Assembly: GCF_000306965.1 (NCBI RefSeq)
Contig: NZ_JH976440.1
Coordinates: forward strand, 23,653 to 87,652
Length of the DNA stretch: 64,000 nucleotides
Origin: Amphibacillus jilinensis Y1
Lineage (GTDB): Bacteria; Bacillota; Bacilli; Bacillales; Amphibacillaceae
Reading direction: 5' to 3'
The number at the start of each line of letters is the position of its first letter. Position 1 is the stretch's first letter. Of this stretch, positions 26,523 to 36,051 are shown in pieces. Both the position numbers and the translations under genes were made by a program. Below the pieces are notes generated by a model, which saw nothing but the letters and a program-made list of their open reading frames with translations, ran no database searches and was not told where the DNA came from.

Positions 26523-27215
26523 ATGGCAAGATGCACAGCACCAGTTAATGGTCATCGTACAGCAAGTGGAAGAGCAAACTGTCCAGCTTGTGGCGGAGGT
26601 GGCTACCGAGGTTATAACTCTTATTCCTCGTATCCTTCCTCATACTCCTCATTATCAAACAGTTCGACAAGCCGTAGCAGTGGTGGCGGACAAACTAGGA
26701 CGAAAGCACGTTGGTCATCAGCAGGCTCTACTATTTTATATACCCCTGCGGAAATTCGAACGCTTACTCCTGTACGAGAAAATGTTGAAAAGCGTTCGGA
26801 ATTTCCAGATTTACGAGATGTTTTTCTCTGTCACGCTTGGGACGACCGTAAAGGTGCAGCCAAAGAATTACACGACATACTTGAATCTAAAGGTGTAACT
26901 GTTTGGTTCAGTGAAAAGGATGTTCTTTTAGGTTCGTCATTACTCCGTGAAATTGATAAAGGATTGGTAAAATCTCGTGTCGGTATTGTATTGGTCACAC
27001 CCTCATTTCTTGAACGTGTTAAGGGAGAAGGAGTAGCAGATAAAGAACTTTCAGCTTTGCTTGCTCGTGATTTGCTTGTACCAATTGTACATGATACGAC
27101 TTTTGAAGATTTACGTGAAGTTAGTCCGTTACTTGGCTCGCGAAGTGGCTTAAGCACTATTGAGGAGCCAATAGAAGTAGTTGCGGCTAAATTAGCGGAA
27201 TTAGTTGCTGTATAA
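26523..27215 (+). CDS. TIR-domain protein with N-terminal zinc-knuckle-like motif
   Basis: About 230 aa from the ATG at 26523, which follows AGGAGGG; an upstream in-frame ATG at 26484 does not. Residues 1-23 hold C4, H11, C20 and C23 (RCTAPVNGHRTASGRANCPAC), a possible metal site. A Gly/Ser/Tyr-rich linker runs to about residue 95. The TIR domain follows (DVFLCHAWDD.., VWFSEKDVLLGSSLLREIDKGL), with Glu143 in the position expected for a NAD-cleaving TIR. A bacterial TIR in a defence island suggests an NADase effector, but no partner sensor gene is adjacent. Confidence 0.83.
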   Translation: MARCTAPVNGHRTASGRANCPACGGGGYRGYNSYSSYPSSYSSLSNSSTSRSSGGGQTRTKARWSSAGSTILYTPAEIRTLTPVRENVEKRSEFPDLRDVFLCHAWDDRKGAAKELHDILESKGVTVWFSEKDVLLGSSLLREIDKGLVKSRVGIVLVTPSFLERVKGEGVADKELSALLARDLLVPIVHDTTFEDLREVSPLLGSRSGLSTIEEPIEVVAAKLAELVAV

Positions 27216-27497
27216 TTAAATAAAAATAGTATAAAAATCAGATTATGCGCATAAACATTGGATTTATTAATGCCTTTCTAGGATTAAGTAATCCGTTTTA
27301 CCACTAATTTACTACTTTTGAATGAGTCTTGATACGACTATACATCCTAGAAAAGTTAAGAACAATAAAAGATACTTCCATTATGAAAATTAAATACGAA
27401 ATAGATAGACACTTCAAATTGAGGTGTCTATTTTTTGTGTAATTATTTAGAAACAGACAGTTGTTTTGACCAAATTAAATAAAAAAGAGAACGCTAC

Positions 27498-27701
27498 ATG
27501 ATGTCTATGAACGAACAGGAAATATACGAAGATAAGGTCTTGGAATGGATTGAAGATCATTTCGTCATGAATGAGGTTGAAATTGAAGATTACCCATTTT
27601 TTCTTCATGGAAAATTGGTGCGTGATAAACAAGATGAAACAATGGTTGTCTTTTGGTGTGTGATTTATGGACGAGTAGATTATCGTTTTCAAGACGCATA
27701 A
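27498..27701 (+). CDS. 67-aa hypothetical protein at the start of mobilisation module 1
   Basis: An acidic small protein (MNEQEIYEDKVLEWIEDHF..) with an aromatic C-terminal half, preceded by AAAAGAGA. It lies 108 nt upstream of the first orf23-like gene on the same strand. The inverted second module has no visible counterpart. No family is recognised. Confidence 0.5.
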   Translation: MMSMNEQEIYEDKVLEWIEDHFVMNEVEIEDYPFFLHGKLVRDKQDETMVVFWCVIYGRVDYRFQDA

Positions 27702-27808
27702 GGAGCGATGAATCATGCAGATTTTTAACTCTCGTTCCCCTCCCACTCCCTTTATGCCTAATTATTAATAATGAATCAAAAACTAAAATAAGAAAAGAGG
27801 TCTGTATC

Positions 27809-28123
27809 GTGGAATTAAAATATGTAATCCCGAACATGGAAAAAACATTTGGTAACTTAGAATATGCAGGAGAAGGAAAAGTCGAACAACGACGGATTAA
27901 TGGACGAATGACAACATTATCCCGCAGCTATAATTTGTATTCAGATGTTCAACGAGCAGATGATATTGAGGTCGTTCTTCCTAATGAAGCTGGGGAAAAA
28001 TTCTTTGAACATGAAGATAAAGTGAAATTAGTCAATGCACGTATTACCGCAGAAGGTTATAAAATCGGAGATCGTGGTTTTACAAACTACAAATTACATG
28101 CTGACGACATCGTCAAAGCATAA
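27809..28123 (+). CDS. Tn916 Orf23-like conjugation protein, module 1
   Basis: 104 aa from GTG at 27809 (AAGAGG upstream), starting VELKYVIPNMEKTFG. The inverted copy at 37886-38200 starts with ATG at the same position and differs at only about nine or ten residues, which fixes this start. Proteins of this kind open the mobilisation module of Tn916-type elements (orf23). Its biochemical role is not established. Confidence 0.8.
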   Translation: MELKYVIPNMEKTFGNLEYAGEGKVEQRRINGRMTTLSRSYNLYSDVQRADDIEVVLPNEAGEKFFEHEDKVKLVNARITAEGYKIGDRGFTNYKLHADDIVKA

Positions 28124-28134
28124 GGAGGATACAC

Positions 28135-28512
28135 ATGAGATTAGCACAAGGCATTATCCTAGATAAAGAAAAGACATTTGGATTATTAAAGTTTTCTGCA
28201 TTACGACGTGAGGTCTTTCTACAAAATGAAGATGGAACGGTATCATCCGAAGTCAAAGAACGCACCTATGATTTAAAATCGAAAGAACAAGGTCGGATGA
28301 TTCAAGTCAGTATCCCTGCTTCTATTCCTTTAAAAGAATTTGATTATAATGCAGAGGTGGAAATGGTTAACCCTGTGGCTAATACCGTTGCAAACGCCAC
28401 TTTTCGTGGTGCGGATGTCGATTGGTTCATAAAGGCAGATGATTTGGTCTTAAAAGAAAAAGCTGCACCAGTTGGTGATAAATCAGTAAAAAAGCCAGCC
28501 GATAAGGAATAA
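28135..28512 (+). CDS. Tn916 Orf22-like conjugation protein, module 1
   Basis: 125 aa (MRLAQGIILDKEKTFGLLKFSALRREVF..), 11 nt after the orf23-like stop, with AAGGAGG. Nearly identical to the copy at 37492-37872 apart from the lysine-rich C-terminal tail. Orf22/Orf23-type proteins precede the coupling protein in Tn916-family elements. Confidence 0.8.
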   Translation: MRLAQGIILDKEKTFGLLKFSALRREVFLQNEDGTVSSEVKERTYDLKSKEQGRMIQVSIPASIPLKEFDYNAEVEMVNPVANTVANATFRGADVDWFIKADDLVLKEKAAPVGDKSVKKPADKE

Positions 28513-28517
28513 TAAAT

Positions 28518-29855
28518 ATGAAGCTCTTAAAAAAACGAGGAAAACGGATTAAAGAAAAAGACGCTTCCCTCGTTTTCCAATTTGTATTTACTCGGTTATT
28601 TGGAATGTGGTTTCTCTTTTTTACGCCATTTCATCTATCCTTTTTAGTTTCTACATCATGGCAGCTTGATACATTTCAAGCACATTTTATTAGCACGTAT
28701 GGATTAGTGACGCTGCTAATCAGTCTGGTTTTAACAGCAGCTTGTGCCTTTGTTTATTACCGTTATCGTTATGATCACATTAAACAGGTCATTCACCGTC
28801 AAAAACTCGCCAAAATGGTCTTAGAGAATGGCTGGTATGAAACAAAACAAGTCACCAAAGAAAGTTTCTTTAAAGACGTCCCTTCTGATAAAGCAAAGGA
28901 AAAAATCAGCCACTTTCCTAAAATCTATTATCGTTTTGAGAAAGGAATGCTGTATATTCAGGCGGAAATTACGCTCGGTAAATTTCAAGAACCATTACTA
29001 AACTTGGAAACTAAGTTAGAAAGCGGTTTGTACTGTGAATTAGTATCGAAAGAATTACGTGATTCCTACGTGGAGTACACGCTTTTCTATGATATGATTG
29101 CGAGCCGTATTTCCATTGATGAAGTCATTGCACAAGATGGCAGCTTAAAACTCATGGAATCCTTCTATTGGGAATATGATAAGCTGCCGCATATGCTGAT
29201 TGCTGGTGGAACAGGCGGTGGAAAATCATATTTTATTCTCACACTCATTGAAGCCTTATTAAAGACAGACGCAAAACTATATATTCTCGATCCTAAAAAT
29301 GCTGATTTAGCGGACTTATCCGCTGTCATGCCCGATGTCTATTACAAACAGGAAGATATGACTGCTTGTATTGACCAATTTTATGAGGACATGATGACAC
29401 GCAATGAAGAAATGAAAAACATGCCGAACTACAAGACAGGTGAAAACTATGCCTATCTAGGCTTGCCTGCTCGTTTTTTAATCTTTGACGAGTACACGTC
29501 GTTTATGGAAATGATTGGGAAAGAGAGCGTTAAAGTCATGAGTAAGCTGAAACAAATCGTTATGTTGGGACGACAAGCGGGTTTCTTCTTGATCCTCGCC
29601 TGTCAACGACCAGACGCAAAATATCTTGGAGATGGAATTCGGGATAATTTTAATTTCAGGGTTGCTTTAGGACGCATGTCAGAACTAGGATATGGCATGG
29701 TTTTCGGATCGGACGTACAAAAACAGTTTTTCCTAAAGCCCATCAAAGGACGTGGATATGTCGATAAAGGGGATAGTGTGATCTCTGAATTTTATACTCC
29801 CCTTGTCCCAAAAGGACATGACTTTTTAAAAGAAATTGGTAAATTATCTAGCTAA
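28518..29855 (+). CDS. FtsK/SpoIIIE-type coupling protein (Tn916 Orf21/TcpA-like), module 1
   Basis: 445 aa with two N-terminal membrane helices (about 25-45 and 60-80), then a motor domain with Walker A GGTGGGKS (230-237) and Walker B RFLIFDEY. TcpA-like coupling proteins bring the relaxase-DNA complex to the secretion channel. It is followed directly by oriT and mobT, the Tn916 order. A second copy lies inverted at 36152-37492. No mating-channel genes (VirB4-like or TcpC-like) are present nearby. Confidence 0.87.
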   Translation: MKLLKKRGKRIKEKDASLVFQFVFTRLFGMWFLFFTPFHLSFLVSTSWQLDTFQAHFISTYGLVTLLISLVLTAACAFVYYRYRYDHIKQVIHRQKLAKMVLENGWYETKQVTKESFFKDVPSDKAKEKISHFPKIYYRFEKGMLYIQAEITLGKFQEPLLNLETKLESGLYCELVSKELRDSYVEYTLFYDMIASRISIDEVIAQDGSLKLMESFYWEYDKLPHMLIAGGTGGGKSYFILTLIEALLKTDAKLYILDPKNADLADLSAVMPDVYYKQEDMTACIDQFYEDMMTRNEEMKNMPNYKTGENYAYLGLPARFLIFDEYTSFMEMIGKESVKVMSKLKQIVMLGRQAGFFLILACQRPDAKYLGDGIRDNFNFRVALGRMSELGYGMVFGSDVQKQFFLKPIKGRGYVDKGDSVISEFYTPLVPKGHDFLKEIGKLSS

Positions 29856-29861
29856 AAGGCT

Positions 29862-29958
29862 GCCCAGTGCAGCGACGTGCGAAGCGAAAGTCGCTGTGCT
29901 GGGCTAAGCCTTGCGTGGCTTTAGCCACGCCTTAACCCCCCATTTCTAACAGGGGGGT
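29862..29958 (+). other. origin of transfer (oriT), module 1
   Basis: Three nested structures lie between tcpA and mobT: GCCCAGTGCAGCGAC paired with GTCGCTGTGCTGGGC, GCGTGGC paired with GCCACGC, and ACCCCCC-ATTTCTAAC-A-GGGGGGT. The last motif is the conserved nick-region element of Tn916/ICESt3-type oriT sequences. The position matches oriT of Tn916 (between orf21 and orf20). Confidence 0.8.
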
Positions 29959-30084
29959 AGAAAAACAATAAGAAACTGTTCCAAAAGCCTATAACACTTG
30001 ATGGCACAACGGTTTGGAGCATATGAAGAAGATGTCAGCTTTTACGATTTAGTTGACATCTTTTTTTAGTTTGGAGGAATGCAC

Positions 30085-31287
30085 ATGAATCAAGTACCTT
30101 GGTATCAACAATTAAAAGTAAAACGATTGGAATATGGTGTGTCGCAAAATAAACTGGCTGTTCATATTGGAATTTCAAGACAATATATTAGTGAAATTGA
30201 AACTGGTAAAGTGACTCCGACTCAAACATTACAAAATACTATGTTCAATGTTCTAGAACAATTTAATCCAGAGGCTCCACTCGAAATCTTATTTGACTAT
30301 GTACGGATTCGATTTTTAACGACAAACCCAAAGCCTGTCATTGAAGATATTTTGAAACTCAAAATGGAGTACATGTTACATGATGATTTTGCGTTTTACT
30401 CTTATATGGAACAATACGTTTTTGGCGATATTGTGGTTATGGTTTCTCCTGATGACGATAAAGGTTGTTTACTCGAACTCAAAGGGAAAGGATGTCGTCA
30501 ATTTGAAAATTTTTTATTAGCCCAACAACGAACATGGTTCGATTTTTTTATGGAGGTGTTTCGGAATGGTGGAGTTTTTAAACGAATTGATCTTGCGATA
30601 AACGATAAGACAAGCATATTGGATATTCCATTTTTAACTAACAAATGCCGTAATGAAGAATGTATCTCTATTTTTCGTAGTTTTAAAAGCTATCGCTCTG
30701 GTGAACTTGTACAGAATGAAGAAAAACCTGACATGGGAAATACCTTATATATTGGCTCTTTAAAAAGTGACGTGTACTTCTGTGCGTATGAGAAGGATTA
30801 CGAACAATACGTGAAACATGGAACATCACTCGAAGATACAGATGTGAAAAATCGTTTTGAAATTCGTTTAAAAAATGATCGTGCTTATCATGCGATTGTC
30901 GATTTAATGACGTATGAAGACGCTGGGCGAACCGCCTTTTCGATTATTAATCGGTATATTCGTTTTGTCGATAAAGACGAGGAAAAACGTCGCAGCAGTT
31001 GGAAAGTGAATAAGGAATGGCAACGATTTATTGATTTAGGCGTGAATAGAAAAATTTCTTTAACGACAAAACCTGAACCTTATACGTTTGATAAATCATT
31101 AAGGTGGCTTGCGCGCCAAGTTGCCCCTACTTGGAAACTAGCGACAAAGATAGATGAACTTAATCAAACCAGTGTAATCAAGGATATGTTGGAACAGGTA
31201 GAGTTATCTGAACGTCATCAAAAGATACTCATGCAACAAACCATTCCCATAGAGAAAGTGATTCAACCATTGTCAAGCAACGATTGA
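30085..31287 (+). CDS. MobT-type relaxase / replication initiator (Tn916 Orf20-like), module 1
   Basis: About 400 aa from the ATG at 30085 (GGAGG spaced 7 nt; the ATG at 30079 is too close). An N-terminal XRE-type helix-turn-helix (VSQNKLAVHIGISRQYISEIETG) is followed by a Rep_trans-like rolling-circle domain (ILFDYVRIRF.., KRIDLAINDKTSILD.., FEIRLKN). MobT relaxases nick oriT and also drive plasmid-like replication of the element. The inverted copy is at 34723-35925. Confidence 0.87.
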   Translation: MNQVPWYQQLKVKRLEYGVSQNKLAVHIGISRQYISEIETGKVTPTQTLQNTMFNVLEQFNPEAPLEILFDYVRIRFLTTNPKPVIEDILKLKMEYMLHDDFAFYSYMEQYVFGDIVVMVSPDDDKGCLLELKGKGCRQFENFLLAQQRTWFDFFMEVFRNGGVFKRIDLAINDKTSILDIPFLTNKCRNEECISIFRSFKSYRSGELVQNEEKPDMGNTLYIGSLKSDVYFCAYEKDYEQYVKHGTSLEDTDVKNRFEIRLKNDRAYHAIVDLMTYEDAGRTAFSIINRYIRFVDKDEEKRRSSWKVNKEWQRFIDLGVNRKISLTTKPEPYTFDKSLRWLARQVAPTWKLATKIDELNQTSVIKDMLEQVELSERHQKILMQQTIPIEKVIQPLSSND

Positions 31288-31312
31288 TTAATTTATGAAG
31301 GGAGAAATTCAA

Positions 31313-31534
31313 ATGAATTTTGGGCAAAATTTGTACAATTGGTTTCTTAGTAATGCACAATCTTTAGTATTAATGGCAATCGTCGTAATTGGAATTTATT
31401 TAGGTTTTAAACGAGAGTTTTCTAAACTGATTGGTTTTTTAATTATTGCTTTGGTTGCGGTGGGATTAGTCTTTAATGCAAGTGGAGTGAAAGACGTATT
31501 GTTAAACCTATTTAATCGGATCATAGGTGCTTAG
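31313..31534 (+). CDS. TcpD-family small membrane protein, module 1
   Basis: 73 aa from the ATG at 31313 (GGGAG upstream). Two hydrophobic helices (SLVLMAIVVIGIYLGF and LIGFLIIALVAVGLVF). It differs from the copy at 34486-34707 at only two residues. Named after the small conjugation membrane protein of pCW3; the call is from memory of the family. It is the last module gene before the break. Confidence 0.72.
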   Translation: MNFGQNLYNWFLSNAQSLVLMAIVVIGIYLGFKREFSKLIGFLIIALVAVGLVFNASGVKDVLLNLFNRIIGA

Positions 31535-32352
31535 ATAATCAATAGGGATTATTGTGCATGATTGAATTATCATATAAGAGATTATAGCATTACTTATTCA
31601 ACAAACGGACCTTACCCATGCAGTTAAACAAAGATTAGAGCGTTAGGAGTGAGGTTGAATGGATGGTAAAGAGGAGAATTTGAACATCAATTTTTTTTGC
31701 AAAAAAATTGTATAATGGCACTATATGAACACGTTGACTCTTAATTTAGTAAAAAGAACAGTAAAAATCCTTATAGTCATTTTTTACTTGCAAGGTTGTA
31801 TGAGAAATCGTATACTGTATGTAATTAAAAGGGAAAGGACTGACGGGTGGACGATGATCAACTAATCTTGTAATTCCGTAAATGTAATGCATTGATTCGA
31901 ACGGAAAACAGGAATAGTCTGTCCATTTTGAATGTCTATCCCCTAATGAGCGTTTAACTAGATCGCATTAGTTCTTTTTCGGGTATCTTACAATAATTTA
32001 GTAAATTTAGTATTTTACTGAATAAAAAAGATACCTCTACTCATTTGATTCATGGGATAATTGGATAGCGATAGACTGTTCCTTCCGTTATTATGACGGA
32101 GGGATTTTTTGATTCCCTCAATTAAGGAGACAAGGGTATGTTATTAGAACCGATCAAGCAGTTGACATATTTTATTGGCGGCAAAGTTATTTTTGAATTA
32201 ACTATCTGTGGAAATAACTGAAGGAGCTTGTATGGTTGTTATATGAATAATAATGTTCAAGCAATATCTTAACTTGAAAAGGTTTTAACCCCTTGTTTAC
32301 CAAGGGGATTAGACCATAATAAAAGATGATGGAGTTGGAAGGAGAACAGTCT
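31535..32352 (+). promoter_or_regulatory. long leader-like region between module 1 and the hydrolase gene
   Basis: No clear gene. TTGCAA (31788-31793) and TATACT (31811-31816), spaced 17 bp, form a good promoter. Downstream are a hairpin with GGTATCTT and AAGATACC arms (31982-32035) and a terminator (32081-32110). A 27-codon frame (32138-32221) follows AAGGAGA. This resembles attenuated leaders of ribosome-targeting resistance genes such as tet(M), but no such gene follows, so it may be an orphaned leader. Confidence 0.45.
32081..32110 (+). terminator. terminator/attenuator in the leader region
   Basis: CCTTCCGT (32081-32088) pairs with ACGGAGGG (32096-32103), one G-T pair, followed by ATTTTTT. 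Confidence 0.7.
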
Positions 32353-33432
32353 ATGGAAAATACTATAAATACTGCACTCAGATTAAAGTTAAATTCGCAC
32401 ATAAATTCAATAAAAGAATTGAATTGGTTTAATGGGGTTATTCTTGTAGCACATGAAGGAGAAATATTACTTTGTGAATCAATGGGATTAGCAGAAATTA
32501 AAGACACGCGTTGGTTAACTACGTCTTCCATTTTTGATCTTGCTTCGGTTTCAAAACCAATTACTGCTTTGGGAATTATTCGTTTGTACCAATTAGGTAA
32601 ATTAGATTGGAGTGACATGGTATCTAAGTGGTTACCCGAATTACCATACCCATCCATAAATATACGACACTTGCTCACTCATACTTCTGGATTACCTGAT
32701 TACATGGAATTGATTGCAAATGTTTGGAATCCTGAACATATTGCGACCAATAAAGATGTGCTAGATGCGTTAGAGCAATATAAGCCTGATCCTTATTTTG
32801 CACCCAATGAAAAATGGATGTATAGCAATACTGGCTATGTTATACTAGCAATTTTAATTGAGCGAATTAGTGGTCAGCCGTTTGGAGAGTTTTTAAAAGA
32901 TCAAATCTTTCAGCCATTGGGCATGAAACATACAAAAGTATATAATCGCCGGGTGAACTTAAAAGAGATCCCTAATGATTATGCATGGGGTTATGTTTAT
33001 GATACGGACAGTAACTCTTTTGTATTGCCTGACGAATTACCTGATCTTAACTTTGTAAAGTTTTTGGATGGCATACAAGGGGATGGAATGGTGCATAGTA
33101 CCGTTTATGATTTACTACGCCTTGATCAATCACTATATGACGATTCCTTCATTGAGGCAGAACTACGGCATGAAATGTTTAAACCAACGAAGTTAAATAA
33201 TGGTGAAATCGAGGATTATGGTTTTGGCTGGTTGCTCGAAAAGAACGACCAGTTAGGAAACATCGTATGTCACGGCGGAGGTTGGCCTGGATATACAACA
33301 ACATATAATCGCTATTTGGATAATAAGTTTACTTTAATTATGTTACAAAACGTGCAAATAGATTTTGAATATACCAACCGGTTGCAAACTGAAATTGAAG
33401 AAATTATTGTTGAGGTACTCTCCAATAATTAG
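32353..33432 (+). CDS. beta-lactamase-family serine hydrolase (class C/PBP-like)
   Basis: About 359 aa from the ATG at 32353, which has AAGGAGA six bases upstream. It shows SVSK (Ser65, Lys68), YSN (157-159) and a late HGGGWPG, the three active-site motifs of the class C beta-lactamase/DD-peptidase-like family. No signal peptide is visible, so it is probably a cytosolic esterase or peptidase rather than a true beta-lactamase. It lies in the 3-kb centre of the inverted modules. Confidence 0.85.
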   Translation: MENTINTALRLKLNSHINSIKELNWFNGVILVAHEGEILLCESMGLAEIKDTRWLTTSSIFDLASVSKPITALGIIRLYQLGKLDWSDMVSKWLPELPYPSINIRHLLTHTSGLPDYMELIANVWNPEHIATNKDVLDALEQYKPDPYFAPNEKWMYSNTGYVILAILIERISGQPFGEFLKDQIFQPLGMKHTKVYNRRVNLKEIPNDYAWGYVYDTDSNSFVLPDELPDLNFVKFLDGIQGDGMVHSTVYDLLRLDQSLYDDSFIEAELRHEMFKPTKLNNGEIEDYGFGWLLEKNDQLGNIVCHGGGWPGYTTTYNRYLDNKFTLIMLQNVQIDFEYTNRLQTEIEEIIVEVLSNN

Positions 33433-33564
33433 AGAAGAACGCTTATTTTTGTTAATGAACCTATAGAGTGGTACTAATAGATAAGGATGGAATGGTTATT
33501 TTCGTCATTCTTTTCAATAGTATTCTTTACTCTCCATTAACGGGAGCGATTCTGTGGATAAGAG

Positions 33565-33694
33565 TTTAATAAGAAAATTTATGCTATTTCAAATTTGAAA
33601 GTTAAAATTGATGAAGAGAACAATGAATTCCCGAAAACGGTTGGATTTAAGTTTCACCCTAAGCGGATAAATTTAAATAGGCAAAAATATTGAA
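33565..33694 (+). pseudogene. C-terminal fragment of an unknown protein
   Basis: A frame reading ISNLKVKIDEENNEFPKT.. and ending RINLNRQKY-stop, with no start. It is immediately followed by a good terminator, as at the end of a real gene. The family is not recognised. Confidence 0.35.
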
Positions 33695-33695
33695 G

Positions 33696-33724
33696 CAGCT
33701 AACTTTAAACAGTTAGCTGTTTTT
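33696..33724 (+). terminator. Rho-independent terminator
   Basis: CAGCTAACT pairs with AGTTAGCTG, followed by TTTTT. Confidence 0.75.
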
Positions 33725-33743
33725 GAATACTTTAAATTTTTTA

Positions 33744-34322
33744 TTAATCGGGTGGATAATAGTCAACCCGTTTTTTGGGTTCAGCAGTCCATCGAGAACT
33801 GATATTATTTTTCTTACAAAACTGGTAGGTCTCTTCACCTAAAAATTCTCGTGTTTTTTCAAAGTTTTTGGCCGAATGTGGACTATCTGGGCTGTAAGTT
33901 CGCCAACCACGAAAATAAATCTTATCAGGTTCAGGAACATATTTAGCTTTATACCAGGCAATTTCATGAGGTTCAATATTACTTTTACTATATTGAATGG
34001 GTAACTGTTTAGCAAAATGTTTTAAAAACTTAAATGAAGTAAATGTTTCTTTACCTGGCTTTAGATTGAGTATTTCACATAACTTATAAAAATCTTGTTT
34101 AGATAAATTTGAAAGTTTATAGCCTTTTTCTAAATATAGAATAAAGCTAAAGTTTCTATCAACTATGCCAAAAAGTAATTCATATGGTTTTCTATCGATA
34201 AAGATTATAACTTCAAATTCAACTTTATTGAATTTGAATTTAAATTTATCCATCTTTGTATTATTTTTACCCATGTCCGACAATAAAGGTTTAATTTCTG
34301 GTAATTTAAACTCAAATGCCAA
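33744..34322 (-). CDS. hypothetical protein, possibly DUF6037
   Basis: 192 aa with an N-terminal beta-rich part (FKFKFNKVEFEVIIFIDRKPYELLFGI) and a C-terminal part rich in Trp, Tyr and Pro (KIYFRGWRTYSPDSPHSAKNFEKTREFLG). From memory it resembles the DUF6037 proteins found in integrative elements of Firmicutes, but this needs a profile search. GGGGGAA lies upstream of the ATG. It lies at the end of module 2 in the island centre, function unknown. Confidence 0.6.
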   Translation of the reverse strand: MAFEFKLPEIKPLLSDMGKNNTKMDKFKFKFNKVEFEVIIFIDRKPYELLFGIVDRNFSFILYLEKGYKLSNLSKQDFYKLCEILNLKPGKETFTSFKFLKHFAKQLPIQYSKSNIEPHEIAWYKAKYVPEPDKIYFRGWRTYSPDSPHSAKNFEKTREFLGEETYQFCKKNNISSRWTAEPKKRVDYYPPD

Positions 34323-34485
34323 TTATATTCCCCCCTCATATCTTTACAATATAAGAGTAATTATATCATTTTAGGAAGTTTAAGAAAAATTTTCGCATAC
34401 TATAATGTTCTGATTAATTAAGTGCCACATTATTACCGCGTTATCGCTCTTGCTAGACCCAGCTTTTATAAAAGTTCGAGTAATA

Positions 34486-34707
34486 TTAAGCCCCTATGAT
34501 TCTGTTAAATAAGTTTAATAACACATCTTTTACACCGCTTGCATTAAAGACTAGTCCAACAGCCACTAAAGCAATAACGAGGAATCCAATTAATTTAGAA
34601 AACTCTCTCTTAAATCCTAAATAAATCCCAATGACCACAATTGCCATTAACACTAAGGATTGAGCGTTGTCCAAAAACCAGTTATACAAATTTTGTCCAA
34701 AATTCAT
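34486..34707 (-). CDS. TcpD-family small membrane protein, module 2
   Basis: 73 aa, the near-identical partner of 31313-31534 (Ser13 to Asp, Ile46 to Val). AAAGGAGCC lies upstream. It is followed by 160 bp without a gene and then the DUF6037-like gene, so the conjugation module stops here as it does in module 1. Confidence 0.72.
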   Translation of the reverse strand: MNFGQNLYNWFLDNAQSLVLMAIVVIGIYLGFKREFSKLIGFLVIALVAVGLVFNASGVKDVLLNLFNRIIGA

Positions 34708-34722
34708 GTACGTGGCTCCTTT

Positions 34723-35925
34723 CTATAGTTCATTTTTAAAAATTCGAATCACATCTTCGGTCGCCATTGCCTGCTGCATAAGCAATTTTTGATGACGTTT
34801 TGTTAAGGTTGCTTGTTTCAACATGTCCTTCATCACCGTTGTATTATTGACTTCATCCAGCTTCGTTGCCAGTTTCCAAGTGGGTGCCACCTGTCTTGCC
34901 AGCCACCGTAATGTTTTATCAAAGGTATAGGGTTCAGGTTTTGTGGTTAACGATATTTTTCGATTTTCTCCTAAATCTAAGAAACGCTGCCATGCTGCAT
35001 TGACTTTCCAATTGCTGCGACGCTTCTTTTCATCTTTGTCTACAAAACGGATATAGCGATTGATGATCGAAAAAGCGGTTCGTCCAGCGTCCTCGTAGCT
35101 CATTAAATCAACAATTGCATGATAGGCACGATCATTTTTTAATCGGATTTCTAAGCGGTTTTTCACGTCTGTATCTTCCAGCGAAATACCATATTTAACG
35201 AATTGTTCATAGTCCTTCTCATAGATACAAAAATATACATAACTTTTCAGAGAACCAATATAAAGAGTATTTCCTATATCTGGCTTATCCTCACCATGCA
35301 CTAAGTCACCAGAACGATAGCTTTTAAAACTTCGGAAAACAGAAATACATTCCTCGTTGTGGCACTTTTTTGTGAGAAATGGGATGTCTAATATGCCTGT
35401 CTTATCGTTTATCGCAAGGTCAATACGTTTAAAGACGCCACCAACACGAAATACATCCACAAAAAAATCAAACCATGTTCGCTGTTGGGCGAGTAGAAAA
35501 TTCTCAAATTGACGACATCCTTTGCCTTTTAATTCGAGCAAACAACCTTTGTCTTCATCAGGCGAAACCATCACCACAATATCGCCAAAGACATATTGTT
35601 CAAGGTACGAATAGAAAGCATAGTCCTCATGCAGCATGTATTCCATTTTCAAATGTAAAATATCTTCAATGACTGGAATAGGGTCTGTGTTGATAAATCG
35701 GATTCGCACATAATCAAATAAAATTTCCAATGGAGCGCCTGGATTAAATTGTTCCAGCACCTCAAACAAAGCAGTTTGTAGGGAATCGGAAGGCGTTACT
35801 TTTCCTGTCTCGATTTCACTTACATACTGCCTTGTAATGCCAACGTGTACTGCCAGCTTATTTTGTGATATACCGTATTCTAATCGTCTGTCTTTTAATA
35901 CTTGATACCAAGAAATTGGATTCAT
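34723..35925 (-). CDS. MobT-type relaxase / replication initiator, module 2
   Basis: About 400 aa from the ATG at 35925 (GGGAGG upstream, as in module 1). Same helix-turn-helix (ISQNKLAVHVGITRQYVSEIETG) and Rep_trans-like domain as 30085-31287. Divergence is concentrated at the two ends, notably the final 25 residues. Both copies look intact, so two relaxases with related oriT sites may be present in one cell. Confidence 0.87.
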   Translation of the reverse strand: MNPISWYQVLKDRRLEYGISQNKLAVHVGITRQYVSEIETGKVTPSDSLQTALFEVLEQFNPGAPLEILFDYVRIRFINTDPIPVIEDILHLKMEYMLHEDYAFYSYLEQYVFGDIVVMVSPDEDKGCLLELKGKGCRQFENFLLAQQRTWFDFFVDVFRVGGVFKRIDLAINDKTGILDIPFLTKKCHNEECISVFRSFKSYRSGDLVHGEDKPDIGNTLYIGSLKSYVYFCIYEKDYEQFVKYGISLEDTDVKNRLEIRLKNDRAYHAIVDLMSYEDAGRTAFSIINRYIRFVDKDEKKRRSNWKVNAAWQRFLDLGENRKISLTTKPEPYTFDKTLRWLARQVAPTWKLATKLDEVNNTTVMKDMLKQATLTKRHQKLLMQQAMATEDVIRIFKNEL

Positions 35926-36051
35926 TTGCATTCCTCCCAACTAAAAAAGATGTCAACTAGAGCTTAAAAGTTGACACCTTTCTCATGTATTTCAAACCCT
36001 TGTGCCATCAGGCGTTCATGGGTTTTTGAAACAGTTTCCTATTGTTTTTCT

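Noticed and set aside
31726-31870. Possible leader peptide after the first TATAAT in the island centre
   Set aside because: The frame overlaps the better promoter (TTGCAA/TATACT) and has no ribosome binding site.
32353-33432. True secreted beta-lactamase
   Set aside because: No signal peptide; the motif set is shared by many non-lactamase esterases and peptidases.
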